Positions 44,001-56,700 of a DNA stretch of 64,000 nucleotides are shown in pieces (positions within the stretch are counted from its first letter, which is position 1; every line of letters starts with the position of its first letter). A program made the position numbers and the translations under genes. This DNA comes from Corylus avellana (Eukaryota; Streptophyta; Magnoliopsida; Fagales; Betulaceae). The notes under the pieces were generated by a model. The model was not told where the DNA came from, made no database searches, and saw only the letters and a list, made by a program, of their open reading frames with translations. Where the stretch lies: contig NC_081543.1 in assembly GCF_901000735.1 (NCBI RefSeq), forward strand, positions 15,031,574 to 15,095,573, read 5' to 3'.

Positions 44001-47000
44001 GTGAAGTTCTAACATTTCCATGGATGAATACTAACTATTTTTATGCTAATAGCTGTGTTTCCTTCATTTTCTATCTTTTCTATGGCAACTTGTTGGTTAG
44101 TCCAGCATGAGCTGGTGTATCAGAAGTGTAGACTTGTACATAATACAAAATTGTTTTTAAACTCAAGTCTTCACCTGCAAGACCACCAGAAAAGATGGTA
44201 ATATCCAACTAGTAATAACTTTTACATGGGAGTGGTTAGAACCATCAGCTGTTTACCAAATCCTTATAGAAGTTTTATATTATCCAGTTTATAAGCTTTT
44301 TTTAATCTTTAATTTCTTTAATTTCATTATGTTTAAGGTATATTTGCCTCGTCTAGTCATTTAATTAGCGTCCCCTATTGTACTCCCTTCCCTCTACAAA
44401 TGATCTAGACTAGGTAATAATGTTGAATGGTATATCATGTCTAATTTTTGCCTTTTCTTAATCCATGCCCTAGTTAAATATCTAGCATCATTTTTTTTTT
44501 TTATTCTTTGATGCATGTGGCTAAAAACCATCTTATGCATTTTCCTGTTTATCTTACGTCCCCTAATAAATAATGACACTTCTATTCTCTTCTAAGTTCA
44601 TTGTGTTTAAATTCTTATATTTTTGTCTTTTTACTGATTTTTCCATCAACCTCATCCAATTCTGCTTCATTTTTTTTTAACTATTATATTTTGTATGGTT
44701 AAATCTTGGTTCATGTGATTGGCTGGTGTTTATTGTCTCTTAACTCTTACAGTGAACTGCTAGGCATCTGGTGAGCAATCCAGATTCCACTAATGTCTTC
44801 TATTTCTTCCCATCTGCTTTGATATTGTTGCCAAACTTTGCTTCACTCTCCTTTAATGAAACCTAAATGAGAAAATTAGTTCTACTTTTATTTCTTTTGG
44901 CCATGAATCTCAATTAATTGTTCTTTTCAAATAAGATTTACGATGGTTAATGTCTTCATATCCAGTTAGTGTCCATTTCTAGTAAAATCTTTTTTTTGAT
45001 AGGTAATATCAATTTATAAAAAGCAGTAGAAAATCTTTTTTTTTTTTTTTTTTGATATCGAGGAACCTCTACAAGGCAGGGCCCTTCGGACCCACCCCTG
45101 CAGAGCAAACTCAGCAGTAGAAAATCTTATGGTATCAATTGAGGAAATTTCAGTCATTTGGTCTAGGATCCTACCGTGACTTATTTTTTGTATTCTCTTA
45201 TCCCATGTCATAGTTTTAGGTGTGTTAAATCACTATTTATCCCAAAAGTTTAAGCCCATAAGAATAGGTAAATTTAATAATTTTATTAATCCTTTAACAC
45301 TCCCCCTCACTTGTGGGTTCAAACTCTATTTTAAAAAGCAGTAGAAAATCTTATGGTATCAATTGAGGAAATTTCAGTCATTTGGTCTAGGATCCTACCG
45401 TGACTTATTTTTTGTATTCTCTTATCCCATGTCATAGTTTTAGGTGTGTTAAATCACTATTTATCCCAAAAGTTTAAGCCCATAAGAATAGGTAAATTTA
45501 ATAATTTTATTAATCCTTTAACACTCCCCCTCACTTGTGGGTTCAAACTCTATTTTAATAGGTGAAGTTCAACACTTGAAATATTTAATCGAAATAGGAG
45601 GTAAATGAGATAAAGTTCGAACTTAGGACCTTTGGTTTTGATACCATGTTAATTCACCATTCAAGGTTTAAACTTAAGACATTTCATTATGATATCATGT
45701 TAAACCACCACTTATCTAAAAAGCTTAAGTTGATAGGGAGGGGGTAAATTTAATCAATACTTTTCAAACTCATTTTTAATAGGTGATGTCTAATATGTGG
45801 AATATTTAATTGAAATGGGAGGTGAATTAACAGAGACAGGGTTCGAACTCAGGACCTCTGCTTTGATACCATGTTAAATTACCACTTATCCCAAACGTTT
45901 AAGCTCATATAGGTAAATTTAATCATTTAATTAATACTTTAACTTGGAGGTTGACTATCTAATGAATTTCAAAATTTAATTACGAGTTCTTATTAGTTGG
46001 TGGATAATCTCTCTCTCTATCTTATATGTATTCATTAAACTTCCTTTCTGTACGATGGTTTAGTGCTCTTCCTTCACTCTTCTTTAATATTATGAGCAAA
46101 AAGAATTATTTAGATTATCATGTTCTGCTAAGTTGGTTTTCTTCTTTTCCCCCCTCTTACAGGTGTAAAAGGAGTCTACTCATCCAGGATAATTGAAGGT
46201 GCAGCCTGGTTTTTACACCAATATACAAGTTGCCTGAATAAGAGGTATGCTATCATGTGATTGATAAAATACAAGGTGGGTAAAGAATTACTAATGCAGT
46301 TAAAAATGCCGCAAGGATGAGTTCTTGCTGGAAATCAGCATATAAAGCCTTAGAAAGCTGATAAGGGACGAATCTCCATTCTTAGAATAATTCTTGTAGT
46401 CAAGAGAAGTTTGTTTTCTTGGCCACCCTTGTGTCAGTGAGAATGGCAGCTAGCCATCCCTGTGTCAGTGGGACCTACCTCACTCACCGTAAAGGGGTGG
46501 CCTCCAGAACCTCAATTTTTATTTTTTTATAAGTGGAGGCTGTTATTGTGCATGAAAGATTGAATCGTGTTTGCAAAAGTGTTCTCATTTGATTTTTAAA
46601 AACTGAGCACATTTTCAAAACATTCCTATATGAATGTGGAGGAAGTTTTCTAGAAGTGTTTTTTTTTTTTTTTTAATTTTTAATTTTTTTTTTAATTTTC
46701 TTAATTAGTATTTTGTGTTTTGAAAGGTATTTGCAAAAACTAAAATTGAAAAGTGTTTTCAATGAAGACTGCATCTAAAAAACTTGTTTGGATTACTATG
46801 TCTGAAAAGTGTATTCAGCGTTTAAAAATCAAAAGCAGTTTTTGAACATTGCAACCAAACAAGCACTAAACCCAAAAACTCCAGGAAAACTAAAGTGACT
46901 GGAACACCCTTAAAAATAGAACCAGTGTCACCAGATTCACTCTCCCCCCTCTCTAGAACATCAATCTGGAAGCAATCCTATTCGTGGTGCGTTTGTAATC

Positions 47001-50000
47001 GAGGTTGCCAGTTTTGATTATCCCAATTTATAAAATTAAACTGATTTAATCTCATACAAAAAAAAGGAAAAAAAGGAAAAAAATGCATGGTTTTTTCCTT
47101 GTTGAAAGTAATATAATTATCTGATTTGATCGTACCTTTTGAAATAGCGGATTTTTAGAATAATTAACTATTTAACTTTGATGTTTAACTATTTCTTTAA
47201 GTTATAAAAATTTAAAATGAGTATCGGACTGAGGTAGTTGGATAGCCATGGACAACTTGTCTTTCAATAGGATTTTATTTCCCATTTTAACAGAAAAGCT
47301 GCAAAAAACATGTGTGTGTCTTTGTCTATGTTCACTTGCGTGCCTACCCCATCCTAACATAGCAGGCAGAAGAGTGTTCCACTTCCCTATACCTGTAACA
47401 CGAACCCCAACGTACCACTGTCATGGTATAATTGCTTAAAACTTAATGGAAGGTTTCTCTTGGAGTTAGGACCAGCTGGCTGCATCAACTATGTAAGTGA
47501 TATTGCTTTGTAAAAAAGTATACTTGCATCGTAGTTTGAAACTGGAGGGCCACCAAATGGACTCTTACAGTTCAAACACACTTCCAAAAAAAAAAAAAAA
47601 AAAAAAATGGAATTAGTAGCAACTCTGCTAATGGAAGAATTATTCTTAGGGCTGAAAAGTGATTGATATATTCATTCCTCGTGGTTACAGGAAACAGATT
47701 GCATTTTTGTGCAATTTAGCATCGGTTGCTAAATGGCAATCTTTCTGCAGAGCTGGATTGGTGGGTCTTTCTGAATGCATTGCCTCAGCTGCTAGTGGAA
47801 GTAACGGTGAAGCAAAGTGGCATGAGGATGCTTTTCTTGACATGGTTGAAGTGGAAATTTCTTCTGAAAGTTTTCCTCATCATGATAAAACAGTTTTACT
47901 GGATGTTTTGAGATTTGTTATTGAGAGCAGCAAACAACATTTCAATCCTAATTATCGTTTTCGAGGTCTCTAAACACTGATCTGTTAGGTTATGATATTT
48001 TGTCTTCTACAGTCGATTATTCTTATTATACTCACTAAGAGGCCAGACCATAATTAACATGATAGCCTTTCTTTGGTACCAGTTTGTGACAAAATCCTTG
48101 AGGCTGCTGCTTCAACGGTGTGTACATTTGAAGTGCCACTGGAGATACTTTTGCACTTCATTTCAGCACTGCCAAGAGAATTTACGGATCATGGTGGTAA
48201 GTGAAATTACTGTGGCATATTATATCTACATCTGATGTTCACCTTGCATGTGAATAACATCAAGATGTATCAGAGAGGCATTTTGATGGGGCTCGCCTAG
48301 CTGCGTTACATCACCTCAACTCAGGCATTTTAAGGGCATTGACATATGGTTTCTAGTTTTGCAGAATTTTTTACTTTTTGTTCTTCTTTTTCTTCATATT
48401 AGGGGCTTTTGTTGTATACTCCCTGTGTACTAGGATTGCCCATTTGCGCTTAATTAATGATCTTTTATTTACATGTCTCTTTGTATTTACATTTAATTTA
48501 ACTTTTGGTTGTTATGTGGTTTACTCACTCATTAAATAAATACCTATAACTCTCGTGGTGTACCATCTCTATCTTAGGTTCATTAAGAGTAAAAGTACAA
48601 GAATGGCTTTCAGGGTGTGGTAAGAAGCATTGTAGTGCAAATTGCTGCAATACTGAGGTGAAGCTTTTGAAGAGTCTTCATGACTTCCCCAAAACGTTTA
48701 CAAGTTGTACTTATCTTATTGATGCTTCTCTTACTTACAATGATGAAGACTTGGATGCATGGAAATGTGAAGCAAAAAGATGGGCAAGAGTGCTTTTCCT
48801 TGCAGTCAAGAAGGATCATCAATTAACACCTTTATTTACGGTTTGCATTTGCCTTATTATGCTCTACACTAATTATGACAGCCACAATTTTCTCTTCTTA
48901 TTTTTTTCTTAGTTTGTTATGATTTGGTTTATAAATAGTATTGGAATTTTTTTTTTTTTTTTGTGCCGGTGATGTGTGGGTGTGAATGGTATTAGTTACT
49001 GCTATTGTTGTGTTGAGGATGAAGTTACTTTTTGAGTAAGGTAATAATAGAATAAACCTGTGATGCATGGGTAGAGAATTGTAACAATGTTACCTTTCAA
49101 TATTCAAGACTATTTCATTGTTTTCCTTTGCGTCAATTGAGGTAAAATGTCCCTTACAAAGTATACTGATGTGGCTTACTTATGACTGAATTTATTTTTA
49201 TTGACTTGTCAGTTTTGGAAGCTGATAAAGCATACCCACATAAACCACGAATAAAAGCTTCTTTAATCTTTTTTTTATTCAATAAAAAAAGTGACTTGAG
49301 TTTCTCTTGTATACTTCCTGTATACATAAGGTGCCTTACACGTTTAATTATATTTCGATTACTTATAAATAAATAAAAAGTGACTTCAAATATAGTAACC
49401 ATGCCATATTGTTAATATCTAATATTTCCCTTCATATATTACGATATTAATCCTTGGTGATGTATTGGTTGAGGCTATCTTAACAAGCCTAAATTTCTTT
49501 TAGGTTCTCGATAAGATATGTTAGAGCACTAGCAGTAGCTTTCCTTGGATTTTCCTTAACTTTAGGGAACTAAATTACTTTTTGCTTTCTTATTTAAATA
49601 AACTCCACAATAGCTTTCCTTATTCTTTTCCTGTACCATTTAAATATTCTTTCAAATAAATGTTAGGGGAAAGAGAGAGGAAAGAGAGAGCCATTTAAAT
49701 ATTTTTTCAAATAAATGTTAGAGGAAAGAAAGGAAAGAGTCTTTTTATGTTAAAATAATGTTAAGGGAAGCAAAGGGTAGCACTTTTGGTTCCCTTGGTT
49801 TAGGGAACACCAAAAGAGTGTTGCAGCTGATTTTTTAGGAGTTTTCCCTACATTTAGTGAAGGGAATGTGATATAGGGAGCTACTGCTAGTGCTCTTACA
49901 TAATAATAACTTTCATAACAACAGTAGTAGAATCCTATTTTTAATTTGTTGGTATTAGACAAATGCACAATATCAATTTGTCTTCCTATATATATAATAT

Positions 50001-53000
50001 CAACAGAAGCCTCCTTTATCCCAGCAAATCCCTCACGTATGGTACCTTGAACGTTTCCCTAATTGAGAGACATACTACTTTTCTATGAGAGCATGGGTAT
50101 CATGTCCTCTTCCTTAGAATATCATCAAAGATTCTTTTGCTAAAATTTATTGATTTCATAGGGATGCCATCATATCAACTGGTGCTTATTTCCTGAATCA
50201 TGAATATTTACTGAAAACTCTTGCATTTTTTTTCCTGGGTCTCTCCTTGTATATTTGTGCAATTCATACTTGCCAATTTGTAAAGTATTCAGCCAGTTGA
50301 GGTCTCTGCATCTTTCTTTCTTCTTCTTCATAGTATTTCTATTGGAGTTATTCTGCTTTAGCGCATGCAGGCTTACATGCATGTAAGCATACAATAAAAG
50401 GATATTGGTAACTTCTTATTTGCATTTAATTTCAAGTTCAGTTTTGCCTTAATTCGCTGTAGTCTTTTGTTCTCAAAATACTATTGCTAATTGACTGCAG
50501 AAAAAGCAGCATATAATATTCTTTTGTTGGCTACAAAAATGCATGTTATCTGTATGTCTTATTTTGGTCCAATGACCCTTCAGATCCTGCCTACACACGG
50601 ATCAAACTATGATATCTTAGGGATTCTTCTTACTAAAAAAAGTGTACCTCTTATATCAGTGGTGTTATCATTCAATAGGAGCTTTTGACATGGGGTTTAC
50701 CTGTTTGTGCAGTTTATTCAAAATCATGGTGCTAATATTTGCAAACAAAACAATGATATGGAGTGGATACCTGTGAAGTTTCTTATCATCACCTTGAGCT
50801 TGGTTATGGAGCTTCAAATAATGCAAGAAAGAGCTGCTGAATGTGGTAACAAAGTTCAAAGCAGATCAGAATCTAGCGTGCTTGAGACAGTGGTTCGATT
50901 CAATTATGGAGAAGCAGCCATTTCATTTGAGAAGTTTCCCAAGATTTTTCTTCTTATATTGGTATTGGAAACTAATTGCACCAAACTTGTAAATGTTTCT
51001 GCACTATATTATATGCTTAAGCATTGAGGGTACTGTTAATACAGAGTTCTGTCTGGCATGCAGGAGGAACTGATCTCATTTGCAAATATGTCTTGTTCCA
51101 TATTTTCATTCAGCACTGGGACGGAGGACAAGGCTCTGCCTAGTTCTGTAAGAGGAAAACTTGGAGGCCCTAGTCAACGCCGGTTGTCATCTTCCACCAC
51201 CGCTGCCGTACTGCAAGCAGTATGAATCTTTCGTCACATCACTTCTCTCTGGTTTATGAACTAGATCTAGGATGGAAAAGAATGTATTGTTAAATGTATT
51301 TACTTGCAAAGATACATGTGTGCATTTCATGTACGCATACATCAACACATACTCATATCAGATGCATTCTAATCTGAACTTTTCTTTTTTACAGTTTTCT
51401 TTTATCATTTATTTTGTCTATTTTTGCACAATTTACTTATGAAGTGAGCATTCTTTTGTTATTAGCCATATTATAAATTTTATAATTTTCAGATTGTGTA
51501 AATTAGGTGAACTTTTTGTATACTCCCCCGTATTCTTAAGGTATCTCCTCTTTTGAAATAAAATTCAGTATTACCTATTAAAGAAAAGAATTATCACATT
51601 TCTATTTTTATGTACTATTTGTTGGTAGCTTTAACATAGTTTTTTTTTTTTTTTTTTTTTCAATTTTTTATAATTGGTTCTAAATTTATATCTATTTTGA
51701 TAAATTCTGTATTTTTGAATAATAATCTCAGTCAGGTCGGTCATTGTTTTGCCAAAGAAAAATTCCTCTATCAATGCCTAGTTTTTTTTTTTTTTCCGTT
51801 CATTTTTGTTTGATATTTCTGCTTTTATCCCCTTTCCTTTTGTTATGTGATTGCTAACTTATGCTGTCCTATAGGAATTGGTTTGTTCTCAGTTTTGGAT
51901 GTGCCCTTGTCTTTATCTGTTATCTGTTTTTTGTTAATTGTTGAGTCCATTGCCTCTTCATTTATCCATGTTGCTTTTATTGGGTATTCCTTATTGGTAA
52001 TTTATTTATTATTATGATTTCTTTTTGTCTTCCTTCTATACGTGTAAACAGGAAACAGCCATGAAGTCTGTTGCAGCCATCTTATCATGGTGTGCACAGT
52101 TTAAAAGTGATGTTTCAGTAGATTTTACTTTCAGCTTTTTGTGGAAGTTCTTCTTGAAGACTATTACACCTCCATCTTGTGATTCAGAGGTATGTATCAG
52201 ATTTTATAGATTTCCCAACTTGTGCAGGTTTATGTCATAAAGATTTGTTAGTCTCTTATGAGCTACTTGTGATAATCTGTAAGCTCCAAAGCAGGCTGGG
52301 GCAGAAATCTGTCTTGCAGCATATGAAGCATTAGCTCCTGTTCTCAGAGCATTAGTGTCTGTCTTTTCTCTTCAAGTTTTGGATACTATCAGGGAAAATG
52401 ATAAAGTCCTGCTGCCTAAAGTAGAAGGCGCGCCTCTATTAGATTCCTTGGCTCTTTCGTTTCTTCAAAACATCAATAATCTCCTTAATGTTGGAGTTTT
52501 GGCAAGGGGACGCCGTGCAGTTCTAATGAATGCAAAGGTTATGGATCTGTCTTATTTTAAAATATTTTTGTTGATTATTTCTTTCGTGTTTATTTCTTTT
52601 GCAATTCTAAAACTGCTTGTCAAAGCTGTGGAAATTGATTCTTTTTTTTTTTTTTTGAAAGGGGTGTAATATGGCCATATTGTTGTAGTTTGTGTTAGAC
52701 TTGCAGTAGTAGTTCATTAACTTTTTTTTGCTGTAATTATGTGATCAGATGGTGCACCACTTATCAAAAAATAAATGAAGAATTAAATAAAAGATGATCA
52801 GATAGGGCCACCCCCTTCTATTTTTAAGATTCTTTTCCATTTTTCAATGCCATGCATATATTATGAACTTCTACTAGTATCATTCGTTTATCTAAGTTTA
52901 ATTAGTCTGCACCAATGATTAGATTTCTCCATCTGTGGATATGTTGATGATAAATTAGTGAAAAGATCCTAACTGTTTGTTGATCGTGATTTATTCAGTG

Positions 53001-53714
53001 GCTGTGCCTAGAATCTCTTTTGTCAATTCCAAGCTATGCTCATGTGAGTGGGCTTCATTTAGAGGACACTAATGGTTTTTTCTCAGATGCGATTCTCAGA
53101 TTGATTTTTACAGACCTTGTTGAGAGGTGAGATTACTTGTGTTACAGTTAATACTTTTTCTTCTATTAAATATTTGTACTTTAGGTTTAAGCTCGGGAAA
53201 AATCAAATTTAGTCTTTAGGTTTTCAATCAATTGCAATTTAGCCCGTGGGTTTCCAAGTTTGATAATTAGGTTTTTAGCTTTTATACCAATTTCAAATAA
53301 GGTCATCTGTCAACCTACCGATCAATTAATTAATGGCATGCCATGTCAGGTCATTTAGTTGATGGCATATGGCTTGTGTTTGACATGCCATATGCCAATC
53401 ATACATTCCATAAGGAATTTTACCCTAAATTACAAATTTACCCTTAATAAAATGTTAAAAAAAAAGAATAGCGTTTTTTATGTGAGGCCTCCCTCCCCTC
53501 ACTGAGAGGCGGCCAATCACCTATCACCAAATGAGTGGTAGGTCTCAAAGCCGCCATTCCTCCCCCCAACCCGCACCCCCTCTTTTTTTTTTTTTTTTTT
53601 TAAAATTCATCAAATATAATTTTCTTTTTCTTTTTAAACTTTTTCATTTAGGGAGCAGTTATCGGGGCATTAATCACGTCCAATTTCAGTATTTATGCAT
53701 ATTTCTTCTTAATC

Positions 53715-53747
<33 letters not shown>

Positions 53748-56700
53748 ACTTCAATCACACATTGAAATTTCGTCTATAGGTTAATTTTTTTTTTTCTTTC
53801 TAAATTTTAAGGAATTGAGATTAACCGTGCTTTACCCTCACTTGAGATCTCTTGATTTGGCTTCACACGTTAGTGGAGAACTGGTCTGCATCTTCTGTCA
53901 GTTAATGTTCAAATTTGGCTTCTAGACCAAACTTGTAGTTACAATTATGGCTAGACTGCTAATGGATTTTATTTTTTAAAATTTTGTTTTTCTGTGTATT
54001 TACTCTCCGCCTCCAAATAAATTGGCAGCCTCGAGAATGCTGGGGAAGTCTCTGTTTTATCCATGCTGAGATCAGTCAGATTGGCTTTGGGGCTATTTGC
54101 TAATGGAACATTTCATTCTGTTTCCTCATGCAATGGTTTGGATGTCCAGGTTCACTACTCAACTTCCTTGTCTTTATATGCATGCTTATCTGTAATTTAT
54201 CCCTTATTCTGGATGGATATGGTTGTGTGCGTGCTTTGTGTATCTGTGATGCAAGGTAGGATATGTTTGTGATTATGTTGATGCGGACAGTAAATTTCTA
54301 GTCATACAACTATTGATGTCACTCTAGGTCAGGTTTAATTATTGCTATGATTTTCTGGAGAGGGCTTGTGCGCTGCGATGGGTGATGTTTCATTGTTTCT
54401 AGCTGCCAGTCAATGCAGTTGCATCATGAACTATGTTTTACTTTTAAGTCAACACAGACCAACTACTTCAGTCTGACTGTATTCTGACTTACAGAGCATG
54501 ATGTTTTTATGTTTATGCATATTCTTTTGATGAGTAGTAAAAGATGTTATTGATTTGAGAGGAAAATCGTACACGGGGTTAATACAATGACAGACGGGCG
54601 CTCCCTTTAGCAGTGGGCTTCAATTCCTTCATAAAGCCCGAAACATCAAGAGAGACCCCCTTTCCCGAATACCTGGGCCTAGTAACTTAAAAGCAGTGGA
54701 CTTATAATCACTTGGGCCCAGGATTAAATCACTTGAGCAAGTTGGTGAAGTGAGCAGGGCCTTCCCCCTTTGACTTGGGCTTCGGGTCAGATTCTTTAGC
54801 ATGGCCTGCCTCTATCCCGAGCCCATTGAAATCATGGCTCATCTCTAAACACTATACAATGTTCCACAGCCATTTGAAGTCAAATCAGCAGTTGTCTCCA
54901 GTTGCGCATATCCAAGTTGTCACCCAAAACAACCTTTGTTTCCCCTGTACTGACGGAGCAGGCGAGAATTTGGGATTGCCAGTTGGCCTAGACGCCCCTA
55001 CTAATACTGCCCATTCACTGTCCGAAAGCTCTACAGTGACCCTTTGCTTGGACCACCACCTCCACACTAGCCAACAACTCCACAGTAACCTTGCCCATGT
55101 ACACTGCTCGGGAAACCCCTCTGCTCCTTTCCATAAAATGCAACTCTGACTGCCCCTCCACAACTGAAAGATCGCTTCAACGTAAAACCAACTCAGAGAA
55201 TCCATCACTGGAAATCAAAAACAAATACCCAGGAAGACGCCAGGATAGAGAAATAGACTAAAGGAGGGCATCGGTAGGTGCTATTACGGGCCGACCTGAG
55301 AGAGAGAGACCATTCAGGAGGTTGAATGCATATCTAGAACACCCAAACAAGCACAATCATTCAACAAAAGCTTAAAATCTATCCTCTGCCTTAATACTTC
55401 TAAAAAAGACTGCAAATATGAGGTCTATGAACCACTTCTAATGTCTATACACCTCAAACTCTCCATATTTTACTTCAAAAAAAGTCTCCAAAGGTGATCA
55501 CCCTCCTCACTATAACACCATAACCATTTCCAAATCCCCATTGTTCTTCACATCCTCCACTGGAAACTATAGCAGGCATAAGATTAGGAAATACTTGTTT
55601 GATTAAGAAAATTGCTTTCTTTTTCTCTTTAAAAAAGAAAAAAAAAAAATTGCATAGTGATAGAGTATATCTTTTTGACAAGTCAAATTGCATAGAATAT
55701 ACACTGCCTGCTACATACAGTAACATGTGATGGCCCATTCGGGTTATTATTTTGAACTTTTTGATGCTACAATGAGTCTGGCTGTCATGGTTGGGATTTT
55801 GAGGGTGGTTGATGGCGGTAGGAGAGATTTCTTATATTTAAGGTTTCAACCTTTATTTGTTCAGTTGCTTACAGTTTGAGCGATTTAGTGGGCCGAGGTA
55901 GGTTCTCATGCTCATGATATTTGCTTCTCTTTGATTGCAAAAGTTTTATTTCTAATGGTGTCAAAGATAGAGCAACTTCTGGAGGACTTTTGAGGATGCT
56001 TCCACTGATTGCTTGTGTTTGTTATTTTGTTTACAGTTTTTACTCTGTTCACATCTTAGTTCACTTGTGTCTAGAGAAATGGTCCTTTGGCTTTTCTCTC
56101 TCTCTCTCTCTCAATAAAATTGCAGCATTTCATCAGTAATAAAAGAGAATATCCATGACTTTCCAATGTCCATCTATAAGTTTTATCATTGTAATCTTTG
56201 TCGCAGATCATGTTTCTCCAAATGAAAATGCTTAACTTGTTCACAAATCTTATAGTGATTCTCAATTATATGATTCAGATGATGTGGCATTTGGTTCGTT
56301 CCTCTTGGATATTGCATATCAGCTGCAACAAGCGGAGGGTTGCACCTATTGCTGCACTTCTGTCTTCTGTTTTGCATTGCTCAGTCTTTGGTGATGAGAA
56401 AATGCATGTAGCTAACAGTGAACCTGGGCCTCTCAAGTGGGTATGTGGTCTCTCTGTCTCTTGCGTGTACGCGCGCACATGTTTATTTGCTAATTACCTA
56501 CTAAACTTTAGCGAATGATATCTTGTATGTCTTGCAGTTCATTGAAAACGTTATTGAGGAAGGCAAAAAAAGTCCTCGCACAATCCGTCTTGCAGCATTA
56601 CACTTGACAGGGCTCTGGCTCTCAAATCCCAGGACTATTAAGTACTACATGAAAGAGCTCAAACTGCTATCTCTCTATGGTTCTGGTGTGTTTCATGCCT

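Noticed and set aside
44394..44579. Short minus-strand ORF in intron 8
   Set aside because: No domain, no conservation signal visible; typical chance ORF in AT-rich intron.
53170..53465. Possible Mutator-like MITE in intron 17
   Set aside because: The left part resembles such elements (AATCAAATTTAGTC..) but I could not find a matching inverted right end or target duplication.
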